Shown in pieces: positions 27,273 through 36,396 of a stretch of DNA of 64,000 nt. Every line of letters begins with the position of its first letter. The first letter of the stretch is position 1. A model generated the notes under the pieces. That model was given only the letters and a program-made list of their open reading frames with translations. It made no database searches and was not told the origin of the DNA. The position numbers and the translations under genes were made by a program. Source of the stretch: Fluviicola sp. (GTDB lineage Bacteria > Bacteroidota > Bacteroidia > Flavobacteriales_D > Crocinitomicaceae); NCBI RefSeq assembly GCF_039596395.1, contig NZ_JBCNJT010000002.1, positions 434,001 to 498,000 on the forward strand, read 5' to 3'.

Positions 27273-27304
27273 CAAAAAATCCCTCCGGTAAAACCAAAGG
27301 GATT
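27273..27304 (-). terminator. Intrinsic terminator after serS
   Basis: On the minus strand: AATCCCT (27304-27298) pairs with AGGGATT (27284-27278), with an inner GGT/ACC pair in the loop, then TTTTTTG. It begins about 19 bases after the serS stop. Confidence 0.75.
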
Positions 27305-27322
27305 CTTTTATTCGTAAAATCC

Positions 27323-28594
27323 TTAATCGATTCTCGTAAATCCAGTGTATTTATGCAACACCTCCGGGATTTCAATTCCGTCCAGTGTCTGGTAATTTTC
27401 CATAATGGAAGCCATGATTCTCGGCAATGCCAAAGCTGAACCGTTTAAGGTATGTGCCAGGTAATTTTTCTTGTCACTTCCTTTGAAACGCAACTTCAAA
27501 CGGTTTGCCTGAAAGGTATCAAAGCGGGAACAAGAGCTCACTTCCAGCCATTTTTCCTGTGCTGCGGAGAACACTTCGAAATCGTAAGTCATAGCTGAAG
27601 CGAAACCGGTATCTCCACCACATAAACGCAACACGCGGTAATGCAATCCCAGCTTTTCCAGTAATCCTTTCACGTGATCCACCATTTCGGTCAAAGCACG
27701 TTCTGTATTTCTCGGATGTTCGATACGCACGATCTCCACTTTGTCGAATTGGTGCAAACGGTTCAATCCGCGTACATGCGCCCCGTAGCTCCCTGCCTCC
27801 CGACGGAAACACGGTGTATAACCGGTCAGTTTGATCGAGAAGTTCTCATCCGGAAGAACGACATCGCGGTAAATATTCGTCAACGGAACTTCAGCTGTCG
27901 GGATCATGTATAAATCGTCGACCGGCATGTGGTACATTTGTCCTTCCTTATCGGGAAGTTGTCCTGTACCGTAAGCGCTCGCTTCGTTTACTACGTGAGG
28001 CACAATAAATTCTTCGTAACCTGCTTTCTCGGCTTCTTCCAGGAAGAACTGGATCAATGCACGCTGCAATTTCGCGCCTTTTCCTTTATAAACCGGGAAT
28101 CCTGCTCCGGTGATCTTTACTCCCAATTCGAAATCGATCAGGTCGAATTTTTTGGTCAATTCCCAGTGTGGAAGCGCATTGTTATGCAAAACAGCCGGTT
28201 CACCGACTACTTCGATGGTTTCGTTGTCTTCTTCGTTTTTCCCGGCAACAACCAATGCATTCGGAACATTCGGAATTTGGTAAAGCAAGTGCGTGATTTC
28301 GTCTTCAAGTGCATCTACCTGCACTTTTAACTGATGCTCTTCCTGTTTTAAATCCGCAGTTTTTGTTTTAGCAGCTTCTGCTTCTGCAGTTTTACCGCTT
28401 TTGAAAAATTCCCCGATTTCTTTGGCAATCTTATTCAATTCGGATGCGATCGATTCCATGGATGTTTTTGCTGCACGCCATTGCTGGTCTTTTGCAATAA
28501 TTGCATCAATCGTCTCTGTCACATCAATGTTGCGCTTCTTGAGTGCGGTGATGATCTCATCACGTTCAGCGCGGATTTTGGTCATTTCTAACAT
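27323..28594 (-). CDS. serS: Seryl-tRNA synthetase
   Basis: 423 residues from the ATG at 28594 (MLEMTKIRAERDEIITALKK), the usual length and N-terminus of the family. A longer frame to 28702 runs through the rpmA terminator and is not used. Class II synthetase that charges tRNA-Ser. The N-terminal coiled-coil arm that contacts the tRNA long variable arm spans about residues 25-100 (ELNKIAKEIGEFFKSGKTAEAEAAK). Motif 2 is FRREAGSYGAHVRGLNRLHQFDKVE and motif 3 NGSALALPRIMASIMENYQ, with TAEVPLTNIYRD before. Flanked by terminators on both sides, so probably monocistronic. Confidence 0.98.
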   Translation of the reverse strand: MLEMTKIRAERDEIITALKKRNIDVTETIDAIIAKDQQWRAAKTSMESIASELNKIAKEIGEFFKSGKTAEAEAAKTKTADLKQEEHQLKVQVDALEDEITHLLYQIPNVPNALVVAGKNEEDNETIEVVGEPAVLHNNALPHWELTKKFDLIDFELGVKITGAGFPVYKGKGAKLQRALIQFFLEEAEKAGYEEFIVPHVVNEASAYGTGQLPDKEGQMYHMPVDDLYMIPTAEVPLTNIYRDVVLPDENFSIKLTGYTPCFRREAGSYGAHVRGLNRLHQFDKVEIVRIEHPRNTERALTEMVDHVKGLLEKLGLHYRVLRLCGGDTGFASAMTYDFEVFSAAQEKWLEVSSCSRFDTFQANRLKLRFKGSDKKNYLAHTLNGSALALPRIMASIMENYQTLDGIEIPEVLHKYTGFTRID

Positions 28595-28660
28595 AATGAA
28601 TTGAATTTGAGTGTTAGCCCGCCGAAGCGAACCGGGTTTAAAATTGGTAAAATTAAAAAT

Positions 28661-28707
28661 AAAAAAAGGCGAACCCCGAAACTTCCGGAACTCGCCTTTC
28701 AAAAAAT
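28661..28707 (-). terminator. Intrinsic terminator after rpmA
   Basis: Minus-strand stem AAAGGCGA...TCGCCTTT around a GC-rich loop, then TTTTTTT. It separates rplU-rpmA from serS. Confidence 0.8.
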
Positions 28708-28720
28708 ATTGATTATTCGA

Positions 28721-28990
28721 TTAAGCTTCCGTAGTTTCAAATGGAACTACCGATACAAACGAACGATTATCTCTTTTTTTACGGAACTCAACTGTTCCGT
28801 CAGTCAATGCGTACAATGTGTGATCTTTCCCGATCCCAACATTTTCTCCCGGATGGTGTGCAGTTCCGCGTTGACGAACAATAATGTTCCCAGCGATTGC
28901 CATTTGTCCACCGAAAATTTTCACTCCTAAACGTTTGCTTTCTGATTCGCGACCGTTTTTAGAACTACCGACTCCTTTTTTGTGTGCCAT
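28721..28990 (-). CDS. rpmA: 50S ribosomal protein L27
   Basis: 89 residues. The sequence [20 protein letters not shown] is the classical L27 start, whose N-terminus reaches the peptidyl-transferase centre. There is no Firmicutes-type cleavable N-terminal extension. The core [26 protein letters not shown] is typical. Follows rplU by 33 bases in the usual rplU-rpmA pair. Confidence 0.98.
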   Translation of the reverse strand: MAHKKGVGSSKNGRESESKRLGVKIFGGQMAIAGNIIVRQRGTAHHPGENVGIGKDHTLYALTDGTVEFRKKRDNRSFVSVVPFETTEA

Positions 28991-29023
28991 GCTTTCTAAT
29001 TTTTTATCTGTCTGCTGACAGAA

Positions 29024-29335
29024 TTACGCTGTAATACCTGTAATTGTAATTTGTGTAAAAGATTGACGGTGTCCGTTTCTTTTCACGTATCCTTTTCTGC
29101 GTTTTTTGCGGAAAACGATAACTGTATCACCTTTAACGTGATCATTCACTTGAGCAGTAACTACTGCTCCTGCGATAGCCGGGGCGCCAATATTCACTTT
29201 TCCTCCGTTGTCAACCAATAAAACACGATCGAATTCTACTTTTGATCCTGCCTCAGCATCCAAACGGTGTACAAAGATTTTTTGGTCTTTTTGCACTTTA
29301 AATTGCTGCCCTGCTATTTCTACTATTGCGTACAT
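29024..29335 (-). CDS. rplU: 50S ribosomal protein L21
   Basis: 103 residues from the ATG at 29335 ([18 protein letters not shown]), the conserved L21 N-terminus; an extra 11 residues upstream lie inside the leader. The C-terminal [20 protein letters not shown] is the rRNA-binding signature. A strong promoter lies just upstream. Confidence 0.98.
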   Translation of the reverse strand: MYAIVEIAGQQFKVQKDQKIFVHRLDAEAGSKVEFDRVLLVDNGGKVNIGAPAIAGAVVTAQVNDHVKGDTVIVFRKKRRKGYVKRNGHRQSFTQITITGITA

Positions 29336-29365
29336 AACAGATGTTTTAAAATTTAATTTGGAGGG

Positions 29366-29394
29366 CAAAGATAGTAAAGTTTTCCAACAATCAA
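29366..29394 (-). promoter_or_regulatory. Promoter of rplU-rpmA (TTG-N18-TATCTTTG)
   Basis: On the minus strand a TTG at 29394-29392 and a perfect Bacteroidota -7 element TATCTTTG at 29373-29366, spaced by 18 bases. The leader to the rplU start would be about 25 nt. Confidence 0.7.
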
Positions 29395-29662
29395 TACAGA
29401 ACCCCTATTTTTTCTTCCGGAACTCTTCAAATTCACCTGCCGGAGATCAGTGCTGGAAGGAATAATGTATAAACCATTTTGATGCAAAACCAAATGGGTT
29501 CTGTTTTCCCGCAAATGACAAATAGCTAAGGCGCTAACATCAAACAATGAACTTAACACAGGATTTTTTACGCGCAAATTTTCATAGTTATACATCTGCG
29601 AAAATCCGCGCCATCCGCGTGCTTTATAATCTCTTTTTAATGCCCAAAAGATTTCCGGAAAA
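29395..29662. other. Intergenic region with a dispersed-repeat-like phrase
   Basis: No gene seen. At about 29592-29621 the plus strand reads ATCTGCGAAAATCCGCGCC followed by ATCCGCGTG, a phrase that I associate with scattered intergenic repeats in Flavobacteriia (impression). An 80-codon frame on the minus strand here has no recognisable feature. Confidence 0.4.
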
Positions 29663-29692
29663 CAAAAAACCCCGGCATCGACAGCCAGGGTT
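29663..29692 (-). terminator. Intrinsic terminator after the 54-residue membrane protein gene
   Basis: Minus-strand stem AACCCTGGC/GCCGGGGTT (9 bp, one wobble) with a 7-nt loop and a T-run. Confidence 0.75.
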
Positions 29693-29712
29693 CTTCAATA
29701 TAGTTGTGCAAA

Positions 29713-29877
29713 TTACTTTGCTTCTGTGTCGTCTTTTTCAAATACACGCTTCGGGCGCATTTGCTGATTGATTCCCAATGTAATCCAAAAAGGAAGAACA
29801 AATCCCATTAAGAACAAAAGCATCCAAAATGCCATACCTCCGATCAAAAGAAACAATACGATACCAAAAACGCTCAT
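29713..29877 (-). CDS. Small membrane protein of 54 residues, unknown function
   Basis: ATG at 29877, TAA at 29713-29715. Begins MSVFGIVLFLLIGGMAFWML and continues as one long or two short membrane segments to FWITLGI, then a charged tail NQQMRPKRVFEKDDTEAK. A clean intrinsic terminator follows 21 bases later, which supports a real transcript. The hydrophobic stretch with a positive then acidic tail suggests an inner-membrane miniprotein. No family recognised. Confidence 0.65.
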   Translation of the reverse strand: MSVFGIVLFLLIGGMAFWMLLFLMGFVLPFWITLGINQQMRPKRVFEKDDTEAK

Positions 29878-29965
29878 GATGTATTAATTTGTGTTTTGTG
29901 GGGTAAAAGTAGTAAAAAAATCAAAAGTGAATCTTTTTACGTCAACTTTTCTGTGAAAAAAGGCT

Positions 29966-31738
29966 TCAGGATGGTAATTGCTTCAGCAAGTTCTCCGCAT
30001 TTGCCAGTAGCTCTCTTGTTTCTAAGTGCTCAGCACCAAATCCATAGCGGTATTGATCGCAGATTTCAATGATCTCCCGCAACCCTTTGGCAATCTCCGG
30101 CTTGGTATCAAGTAAGCGGTCAAAAGCTTTCTCACGCGACTGGAAATTGCATTTTTCACATTGCTCGATGCGCTGGATAATCGCTTTCGGTAAAAGGATA
30201 GCAAACACCCCCGGATCTTCCAGGTGATTTTCGGCATCTTTCCAGTAATCTATAGCTGCAGCCGGAGTTTCCGGTTTTGCATCATCCAGGAAAACAGGTT
30301 TTCTGACCAGGTCGTCTGTCTCGGAAACTGTTATTTTCTCCACTTCTTTTTTCTTGCGTTTTCTGACCACCAAAAGCAGGAATAAAAGTCCCAGCAAACT
30401 GGTCGGAGCAACAATTCCTACCCACAATCTGGATTTGGAAGAAGTACTCGTATTTGTTGCTGAAGTGGTTGTTTTCTGAGTTTTCAGGTCAACCATGTCT
30501 GTGTGCGTTCCGGAAGCCGGATCTGATAAAACAACCGGGTTAAAGCTCTTATCCGGAATGACGTTGATATTGAACGCATTTCCCTTAATGGCAATATAAC
30601 GTTCCTTTTCCGGGTCGAAATAACTGACAGATGGTGCTGTAAAAGCCAGGTCATGGCCTTCGAGTACCTGAATATTAAACCGATAAGTGATTGTTCCTTC
30701 TGCACCACTTTCTGTAAATTCAATGTCTTCTACGCGCTCCGGATCTCCGTAAATGGAACAGCCTTTGGGCAGTTTTAATTTCGGCGCATTCGAATTGTGC
30801 AGGTTCCCTACACCGGAAATAATAAGTTCTAATGTGAAAACATCGCCTTCTTTGACTTCTTTTGACGGATTTTTCTGTGAAAGGCGGTATTCACCTACTG
30901 CACCGATGAAATCTTTCGGAGCATTCCCCGGCAATGGCTTGATATTGATTGTGAGCCCGGAAGAACGGAAACGCATGGTTTTCGAAAACAGCGAACCGTG
31001 GCAGCGCAAAGCCATTTCGTATGGTTTGATGTGGCATTTTCCTGTTCCTACGGGAATCAATAACTGCTTTCCGTATTCGAACGCCAGGGCATCTTTTCCG
31101 TTTACACGCGTTTGTTCCACTTCCACACGTCCGTTCGGGAACGCGTGTTCTTCCATGGAAAGATCTGCTTTGAAGTCCGAATATCCTTCCAGGTATTCAA
31201 TATTGATATAAGAGAATACTTTGGCTTTCAGTAAGATCGGTTCTCCTTCGTAAACAGTCGTCTTTTTGCATTGGATGAAACCAAAAACAGGATCGTTGGA
31301 ATTGACCTTATCATCTTCTTCCGAAGCTTCATTGACTTTAATGGTAATCTTGTTGGATCTGTAGGTTTTATTGCGGTAAGTCGTATAGGCGTAAAACGAA
31401 TAGGTTCCTTCTTTTTTGAAAGCTCCCGTTTGCTGCATGTAATAATACGTTTTGATCTTACCGCTCGGGTCCATTTTCTGTTCCATTCCATGCATGACGT
31501 TCAAATCTACTTCGAACTCCACCGGGAAATCGATCTTCATGGATCCTTCTACGTTGGAAGTAACGGTAAAGCCAACGTGCTCGTTCGCCCCGACTTCCTT
31601 CTTATCGGACGTAAGGGCAACAATCGGTTTTTGGGCAACAGAAATCTGGCTCACAAATGTGAACAAAAGCACTAAAAATTGCCATTGATTACCAGTCTTT
31701 TCTTGCACTTTTACCACCTGTAGTACCTTTTGAACCAT
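29966..31738 (-). CDS. batD: BatD-family oxygen-tolerance protein
   Basis: 590 residues. A signal-like segment (WQFLVLLFTFVSQISVAQ) at about 19-36, a large periplasmic region of Ig-like domains (TVTSNVEGSMKIDFPVEFEVDLN, ILLKAKVFSYINIEYLEGYSDF), a membrane helix near 455-475 (VGIVAPTSLLGLLFLLLVV) and a basic, then acidic cytosolic tail. This fits BatD, the last gene of the Bat operon. The ATG at 31738 overlaps the end of batC by 50 bases; a non-ATG start closer to the hydrophobic segment is possible. Confidence 0.85.
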   Translation of the reverse strand: MVQKVLQVVKVQEKTGNQWQFLVLLFTFVSQISVAQKPIVALTSDKKEVGANEHVGFTVTSNVEGSMKIDFPVEFEVDLNVMHGMEQKMDPSGKIKTYYYMQQTGAFKKEGTYSFYAYTTYRNKTYRSNKITIKVNEASEEDDKVNSNDPVFGFIQCKKTTVYEGEPILLKAKVFSYINIEYLEGYSDFKADLSMEEHAFPNGRVEVEQTRVNGKDALAFEYGKQLLIPVGTGKCHIKPYEMALRCHGSLFSKTMRFRSSGLTINIKPLPGNAPKDFIGAVGEYRLSQKNPSKEVKEGDVFTLELIISGVGNLHNSNAPKLKLPKGCSIYGDPERVEDIEFTESGAEGTITYRFNIQVLEGHDLAFTAPSVSYFDPEKERYIAIKGNAFNINVIPDKSFNPVVLSDPASGTHTDMVDLKTQKTTTSATNTSTSSKSRLWVGIVAPTSLLGLLFLLLVVRKRKKKEVEKITVSETDDLVRKPVFLDDAKPETPAAAIDYWKDAENHLEDPGVFAILLPKAIIQRIEQCEKCNFQSREKAFDRLLDTKPEIAKGLREIIEICDQYRYGFGAEHLETRELLANAENLLKQLPS

Positions 31739-32471
31739 CCAATCGTTTCTTCGTATTCATTTCCTGTTTGCTAAACTCGTCGAGTTTTCGCTCAGTCTCT
31801 TTATCCTGTAATTTTTTTTGTTCGCTCTTCTGTTGCTGAGACTGCTGATTTTGTTGGTTTTGGTTTTGTTGTTTATCCTTTGAATTATTCTGTTGATTCT
31901 GTTGATTCTGTTGATTCTGTTGATTCTGTTGATTCTGTTGATTCTGTTGATTCTGTTGATTCTGATTATTATTTTGCTGATTTTGATTCTTGTCTTTGTT
32001 CTGTTGGTTATTCTCTTTGTCTTGTTTGTTCTGTTGTTGTTTTTTCTGCTGTTCCAATAATCTTTTCGCCTCAACCAACCGCTGTCTTGCTTTTTCGTTG
32101 TCCGGATCCATTCTCAGAATCTGCTTATAATTATCCACCGCACTTTGAAAATCCTGTTGCTTCATACGGGATTCTCCCAAACTTGTTCTGGCGCGGATCT
32201 CTTTTTCTTTCGTTTCAGCATTATTCACCTGACGTTCAAAGTTTTCCGCAGCCGTACCAAAATCATTGGCGCGGTAAGCAGTCTGACCTATTTCCTGAGA
32301 CAAATCTACATCATTTGGAGCTATTTGTTCGGCTCTTTTATAATACTTTAACGCTTCTTTGTAGTTTCCTTTTTTGTATAAAGTCCTGGCCTGGTTGAGC
32401 GTTTCTTTCCATTCCTGCCCATAAGCATTGAAAGTCCAGACACACAAAAGAATCATCCATGCTGTTTTCAT
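31689..32471 (-). CDS. batC: BatC-type TPR protein with NQQ repeat
   Basis: 260 residues. Signal peptide MKTAWMILLCVWTFNAYGQ, then about three TPR motifs (LYKKGNYKEALKYYKRAEQIAPNDVDLSQEIGQTAYRANDFGTAAENFERQ, DFQSAVDNYKQILRMDPDNEKARQRLVEAKRLL) and a low-complexity Gln/Asn/Lys tail. Eight exact 9-bp units (31888-31959) encode NQQ eight times. The ATG overlaps the batB stop as ATGA. BatC is thought to act with the Bat VWA proteins in the periplasm. Confidence 0.87.
   Translation of the reverse strand: MKTAWMILLCVWTFNAYGQEWKETLNQARTLYKKGNYKEALKYYKRAEQIAPNDVDLSQEIGQTAYRANDFGTAAENFERQVNNAETKEKEIRARTSLGESRMKQQDFQSAVDNYKQILRMDPDNEKARQRLVEAKRLLEQQKKQQQNKQDKENNQQNKDKNQNQQNNNQNQQNQQNQQNQQNQQNQQNQQNQQNNSKDKQQNQNQQNQQSQQQKSEQKKLQDKETERKLDEFSKQEMNTKKRLDGSKGTTGGKSARKDW
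31888..31959. repeat. Eight perfect 9-bp tandem repeats in batC
   Basis: TTCTGTTGA on the plus strand, eight times, encoding NQQ in batC. Loss or gain of units keeps the reading frame. Confidence 0.9.
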
Positions 32472-33595
32472 GACTTATCGGGATTAATGATGATGGGTAA
32501 AAAGAAGTAGCAGATCATACATAAAAGTGCCAAAGTTGCAGGAATGTAAAAATAGTTTTTATCTACTTTAAATTCCACTTTCATAACCTGCTTATTTTTT
32601 GCGTTCTTATAATTGGTTGCGATATCGTAAATGTTCGGGAACGGGCTATCGGATGTCACCAGGATGCTCCCGGATGCACTTGCCATGCGTGTCAATCCTT
32701 GTTTATCAATCTTTGATACCACGGCATGTCCGTATTCGCGCTTGTATCCTTCGGATTCATCGTACGGATTATTCGGAATCAATCCTCCCTTGGTGGAACC
32801 CAGACCCAAATAAGCTAATTCCACGTGTTTCTTTTTGAGTTTCTCCAGCTGCTGCTTCCACAGTGCTTCGTGGTCTTCTCCGTCGGTTATCACCAGGATC
32901 GCTTTCCCCGACTCCGTATCCTTAAACTGGTCCTGCGCCACTTCCAATGCTCTTCCGATGTTCGTTCCCTGATCTGAGATCATCGACGTTTCAATATCCG
33001 GAACGAAGAGTTTTGCCGCTCCATAATCCATTGTTAACGGAAGCTGCGTGTAAGCATCATTGGCAAAAATCACTACGGCAATCCGTTCGCCTTTGAGTTG
33101 GTTCAGCAATTCACCGATGGCCTGTTTTGCTGCCGTCAAACGGCTGGACTGATTCCCTCCCATGTCTTTGGTATTCATGGAATTCGAAATATCCAGGCAA
33201 ATTACCAGGTCGAGTACGCGCTTGGAACCATTAACCTTGCGGGAACCTGCAACAGGCTGTGCCATGGCGAGAACGATGAAGAAATAAGTGCTCCGAAGCA
33301 GGAAATAATGCAAAAAGGCTTTTACCGGTTCAAATTTCACCCATAACATGCGGGTAGAACCGTAGCCGGAATACTGTTCATAAATGCGTGCTTTCCACCT
33401 CCATTGGATCCAGGATAATGCCGCCAATGCCGGGATAAGCAGCCACAAACCGAGCATTTCACTATGCAGCAGTTTTACTCCCCAGCTGTCGAACGGAACA
33501 AGCACATAGCAAATCAGCACCAGCGACCACCAGATTGCTTCCGAAACCGCTAACAGTTTCACCAAATGATTGTATGTACTCTTTCCTTTAATCAT
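32468..33595 (-). CDS. batB: BatB, VWA-domain membrane protein
   Basis: 375 residues. Membrane helices near the N-terminus (EAIWWSLVLICYVLV and LGLWLLIPALAALSWI), then FFIVLAMAQPV, a von Willebrand A domain with an intact MIDAS (Asp135-x-Ser137-x-Ser139 in CLDISNSM, plus ITDGEDHE), and a C-terminal helix YFYIPATLALLCMICYFFLPI. The first ~45 residues with an extra helix are longer than in most BatB proteins. The ATG overlaps the batA stop by eight bases. Confidence 0.88.
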   Translation of the reverse strand: MIKGKSTYNHLVKLLAVSEAIWWSLVLICYVLVPFDSWGVKLLHSEMLGLWLLIPALAALSWIQWRWKARIYEQYSGYGSTRMLWVKFEPVKAFLHYFLLRSTYFFIVLAMAQPVAGSRKVNGSKRVLDLVICLDISNSMNTKDMGGNQSSRLTAAKQAIGELLNQLKGERIAVVIFANDAYTQLPLTMDYGAAKLFVPDIETSMISDQGTNIGRALEVAQDQFKDTESGKAILVITDGEDHEALWKQQLEKLKKKHVELAYLGLGSTKGGLIPNNPYDESEGYKREYGHAVVSKIDKQGLTRMASASGSILVTSDSPFPNIYDIATNYKNAKNKQVMKVEFKVDKNYFYIPATLALLCMICYFFLPIIINPDKS

Positions 33596-34613
33596 CCAGT
33601 TTGAATTTCAGGCGTTGGACTGTCCAGGCTGTGACGGAAAACAAGATACTCCAAATGAAAAAAGGAAACAAGGTCAGTGGCGGTTCCGAAGCCAAATGCT
33701 GGTCTTCCATTTTCCGTTTTTCCAGTTTATCAATTTCGGCATAAATTTTTACGAGCGATTTTTCGTCTTGCGCCCGGAAGTATTTTCCATTGGTCAGTTT
33801 GGAAATATCTTTCAGGATTCCTTCGTCAATTTCTACCGGAACATTCTGGTAAATAATCCCGAACGGTGTTTGGACCGGAGTCGGTGCCATGCCGTTCGCT
33901 CCCACTCCGATGGTATATACTTTACATTTCTTTGCTTTCGCCAGTTCGGCCGCTTCCATCGGGTCCGGGCCGGTATTGCTGCTTCCGTCGGTGAGCAGAA
34001 TTATGACTTTGGAGATCAGGCTGTCACTTCTCAAACGGGTCACAGCAACTCCCAAACCACTTCCGATTGCTGTTCCGGGCTCTAAGTATCCCGGTTCGAT
34101 GGCCCCGATCTGCTCTTTCAATAATTTGTAATCCAAGGTCGCCGGACAAGCCGTGTAAGCTTCTCCTTCGTAAACCACCAAACCCACGCGGTCGCCTTTC
34201 CGGGAATCCACAAATTTTTTGGCAACACGTTTGGCAGCTTCCAGGCGGTTCGGATCAAAATCCTGGGCAAGCATTGACCCGGAGGCATCAATGGCTAAAA
34301 TGATATCAATCCCGTTCTTATAGTCGATCTTCGGCGGATCAATGGACGTGTTGTAGGGTTCTGCCAGTGTGAGCACCAGACAAGCCATCGAAAGCGCGTA
34401 AAAGGTATTGATTCCCCAACGGATGTAGCGCACCCAGCCTATCGAATAGGAAAGTTGTTCCTGCTCCGAATTCGCATATTTCAGCTGACCGACGCGGTTT
34501 TTTTGCAGGTATTCCCAAAAGAACAAAAGTACCGGGATAGCCAGCAACAGCCACAGCATCTGCGGATTGTAGAAATCATATTCCCAAAAAAATATGTTGA
34601 AATAACGGCTCAT
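33588..34613 (-). CDS. batA: BatA, VWA-domain membrane protein
   Basis: 341 residues. Helices at ~18-33 and ~68-84, then a VWA domain with MIDAS residues Asp109-x-Ser111-x-Ser113 (LAIDASGSM) and the supporting Thr/Asp in LLTDGSSNTGPDP, and a C-terminal helix (FFIWSILFSVTAWTV). Typical BatA. It follows the preceding gene with an ATGA-like overlap of 4 bases and leads into batB. Confidence 0.9.
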   Translation of the reverse strand: MSRYFNIFFWEYDFYNPQMLWLLLAIPVLLFFWEYLQKNRVGQLKYANSEQEQLSYSIGWVRYIRWGINTFYALSMACLVLTLAEPYNTSIDPPKIDYKNGIDIILAIDASGSMLAQDFDPNRLEAAKRVAKKFVDSRKGDRVGLVVYEGEAYTACPATLDYKLLKEQIGAIEPGYLEPGTAIGSGLGVAVTRLRSDSLISKVIILLTDGSSNTGPDPMEAAELAKAKKCKVYTIGVGANGMAPTPVQTPFGIIYQNVPVEIDEGILKDISKLTNGKYFRAQDEKSLVKIYAEIDKLEKRKMEDQHLASEPPLTLFPFFIWSILFSVTAWTVQRLKFKLDD

Positions 34614-35524
34614 TCGGGTATTTCCAGGGGACTTAATTCTGTAACTATTTCTTCCAGGCGGAACAAGCTCGATTGAATGTGCATATCGTTCAATTCCGTT
34701 TTGGCAAATTTCACCATATCTGCTTCTCTCAGCAGCACTTCAATTCTCCGGACCATATTCAGATCCAATCCTTTCAGCTTCAGCAGAGAGATCGTTTCGT
34801 AAGTCGTGCGCTCCATCAGGTTCAGTTCGTAGCGCGAACTCAAATACTGTTTCAGGATGGCAGAAAAACCGACGTAATGTGATTTGGTTCTGCCGTGAAG
34901 CCAGTCTTCTTTTTTCCGGAGTTGCTGAATGGCAAGCAAGGTCCGTTCGCGCAAACTCAGTTCGTCGGTCTTTTTAATGGTTCTTCTCCTGTTCCAGAGA
35001 ATGACAATAACGATTCCCGCAACTACAGGGAGTAAAACCCACCAGTATTTTTTCACCAGTCTCCAGGTTTCATTTTCCGGTTCGATCGGAATTTCCTCAA
35101 TTCCGTCTTTTACTTTCTTTTTGACGAAACCTACGTAAAGGTTCGGTGCACGGAAAGCGAAGGTCGAATCTTTCCATGTCATCCACAATTCCGGCAGGCG
35201 GTATTTGGCAGAATCCCATGCAATTAAGGTATAAGTTCCTTTCCAGTAGTTAATTCCGTTTTGCGTATAGGAAGTATCTTCAAACGATTCGATTTCCAAT
35301 TCTCCTCCCGGTTTCCAAAGCGTTTGGCCTTTGTGGTTCACATCACAGATAAACACATCCGAAATCGGGTTGTAATCAAATTGTTTCGGTTTGTGCTTCA
35401 CCAGGATCGTCAATTTTGCCTTATCCCCGATACGCACGGAATCTTCCGCCCAATAAACGCGCTTTGTTTGTGCAAATCCTGCTCCCAAACAACACATGGC
35501 CGCTATGGATAAAAGGATTCTCAT
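34610..35524 (-). CDS. Bat-operon membrane protein, BatD/DUF4381-like
   Basis: 304 residues from the ATG at 35524 (MRILLSIAAMCCLGAGFAQ signal peptide). A longer frame to 35692 lies inside the upstream gene and is not used. A periplasmic beta domain (VYWAEDSVRIGDKAKLTILVKHKPK) precedes a membrane helix at about 163-180 (YWWVLLPVVAGIVIVILW) and a helical cytosolic part (ELSLRERTLLAIQQLRKKE). This position between DUF58 and batA is usual in Bacteroidota. The ATG overlaps the DUF58 stop as ATGA. Confidence 0.75.
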   Translation of the reverse strand: MRILLSIAAMCCLGAGFAQTKRVYWAEDSVRIGDKAKLTILVKHKPKQFDYNPISDVFICDVNHKGQTLWKPGGELEIESFEDTSYTQNGINYWKGTYTLIAWDSAKYRLPELWMTWKDSTFAFRAPNLYVGFVKKKVKDGIEEIPIEPENETWRLVKKYWWVLLPVVAGIVIVILWNRRRTIKKTDELSLRERTLLAIQQLRKKEDWLHGRTKSHYVGFSAILKQYLSSRYELNLMERTTYETISLLKLKGLDLNMVRRIEVLLREADMVKFAKTELNDMHIQSSLFRLEEIVTELSPLEIPE

Positions 35525-36390
35525 TTGCGGCGTTTGAATAATTGAAGTAAAGGCAAATAAACGTGGTCTCCGACATCGAAAAATGCCGCGTCGATTCCCA
35601 ATTGCTGGAAAAAGGCTTGATTTCGTTCTTTTCGCAACCTGTAATTTTTTTCGTAGTCCTTTCTCACCTGCGGGGAAGAACTGTCGATCCAATTGGTAGC
35701 ACCGGTTTCTGCATTCAGCCAGCGCACAAATCCCACATTCGGAAGGTTTGCTTCACCGGCATCACTGACGCCAAGAGCCACCAAGTCGTGCTTTCGGGCC
35801 GTATTCGCGAATCCTTCCTTGCTCAATTCGGATTGGGAAAAATCACTGATCACAAAGCAAATGCCCCGTTGCTTGAAGATATTCCGGGCATATCTTAATC
35901 CCGTATCCAGGCTCGTTCCGCCGGATTTCGGTTTCAGGTTAATGAGTTTGCGCAGCAGAAAGTGCACGTGGCCGAAGCCTTTTTTAGGTGGAACGTAATA
36001 CTCTACTTCATCCGAAATAAAGATCGCTCCTACTTTATCGTTTTTCTTTGCCGCTGAAAAAGCCAATGTTGCAGCCAATTCAACAGCCAAAGATATTTTG
36101 GAATCTTTTCCCTGTCCGAAATACATGGAACCGGAAACATCGATCACCAACAGAACAGTTAATTCCCGTTCCTCTTCGAAAATCTTGATATAAGGTTCTC
36201 TGAAACGCGCCGTTACATTCCAATCGATGGTACGCACGTCGTCTCCGACCTGGTAAGACCTTACTTCACTAAAAGACATACCACGTCCTTTAAACGCAGA
36301 CTGGTATTGTCCTGCGAATACTTGTTCAGTCATACCGCGAGTTTGAAGCTCAATGGTACGAATGCGCTTCAGTAAGGCTTCCTTATCCAT
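35521..36390 (-). CDS. DUF58 domain protein
   Basis: 289 residues, cytosolic. The DUF58 signature GRGMSFSEVRSYQVGDDVRTIDWNVTAR is clear, with a VWA-like segment LLVIDVSGSMYFG that keeps DxSxS. Such proteins always sit beside MoxR ATPases and may link them to the VWA membrane partners. moxR lies 6 bases upstream. Confidence 0.9.
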   Translation of the reverse strand: MDKEALLKRIRTIELQTRGMTEQVFAGQYQSAFKGRGMSFSEVRSYQVGDDVRTIDWNVTARFREPYIKIFEEERELTVLLVIDVSGSMYFGQGKDSKISLAVELAATLAFSAAKKNDKVGAIFISDEVEYYVPPKKGFGHVHFLLRKLINLKPKSGGTSLDTGLRYARNIFKQRGICFVISDFSQSELSKEGFANTARKHDLVALGVSDAGEANLPNVGFVRWLNAETGATNWIDSSSPQVRKDYEKNYRLRKERNQAFFQQLGIDAAFFDVGDHVYLPLLQLFKRRK

Positions 36391-36396
36391 GGTGAT

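Noticed and set aside
29353-29595. 80-codon minus-strand frame between rplU and the small membrane gene
   Set aside because: It overlaps the rplU promoter and carries no conserved feature.
31880-32398. Plus-strand frame with a VDS repeat
   Set aside because: It is the reverse reading of the NQQ microsatellite and TPR region of batC.
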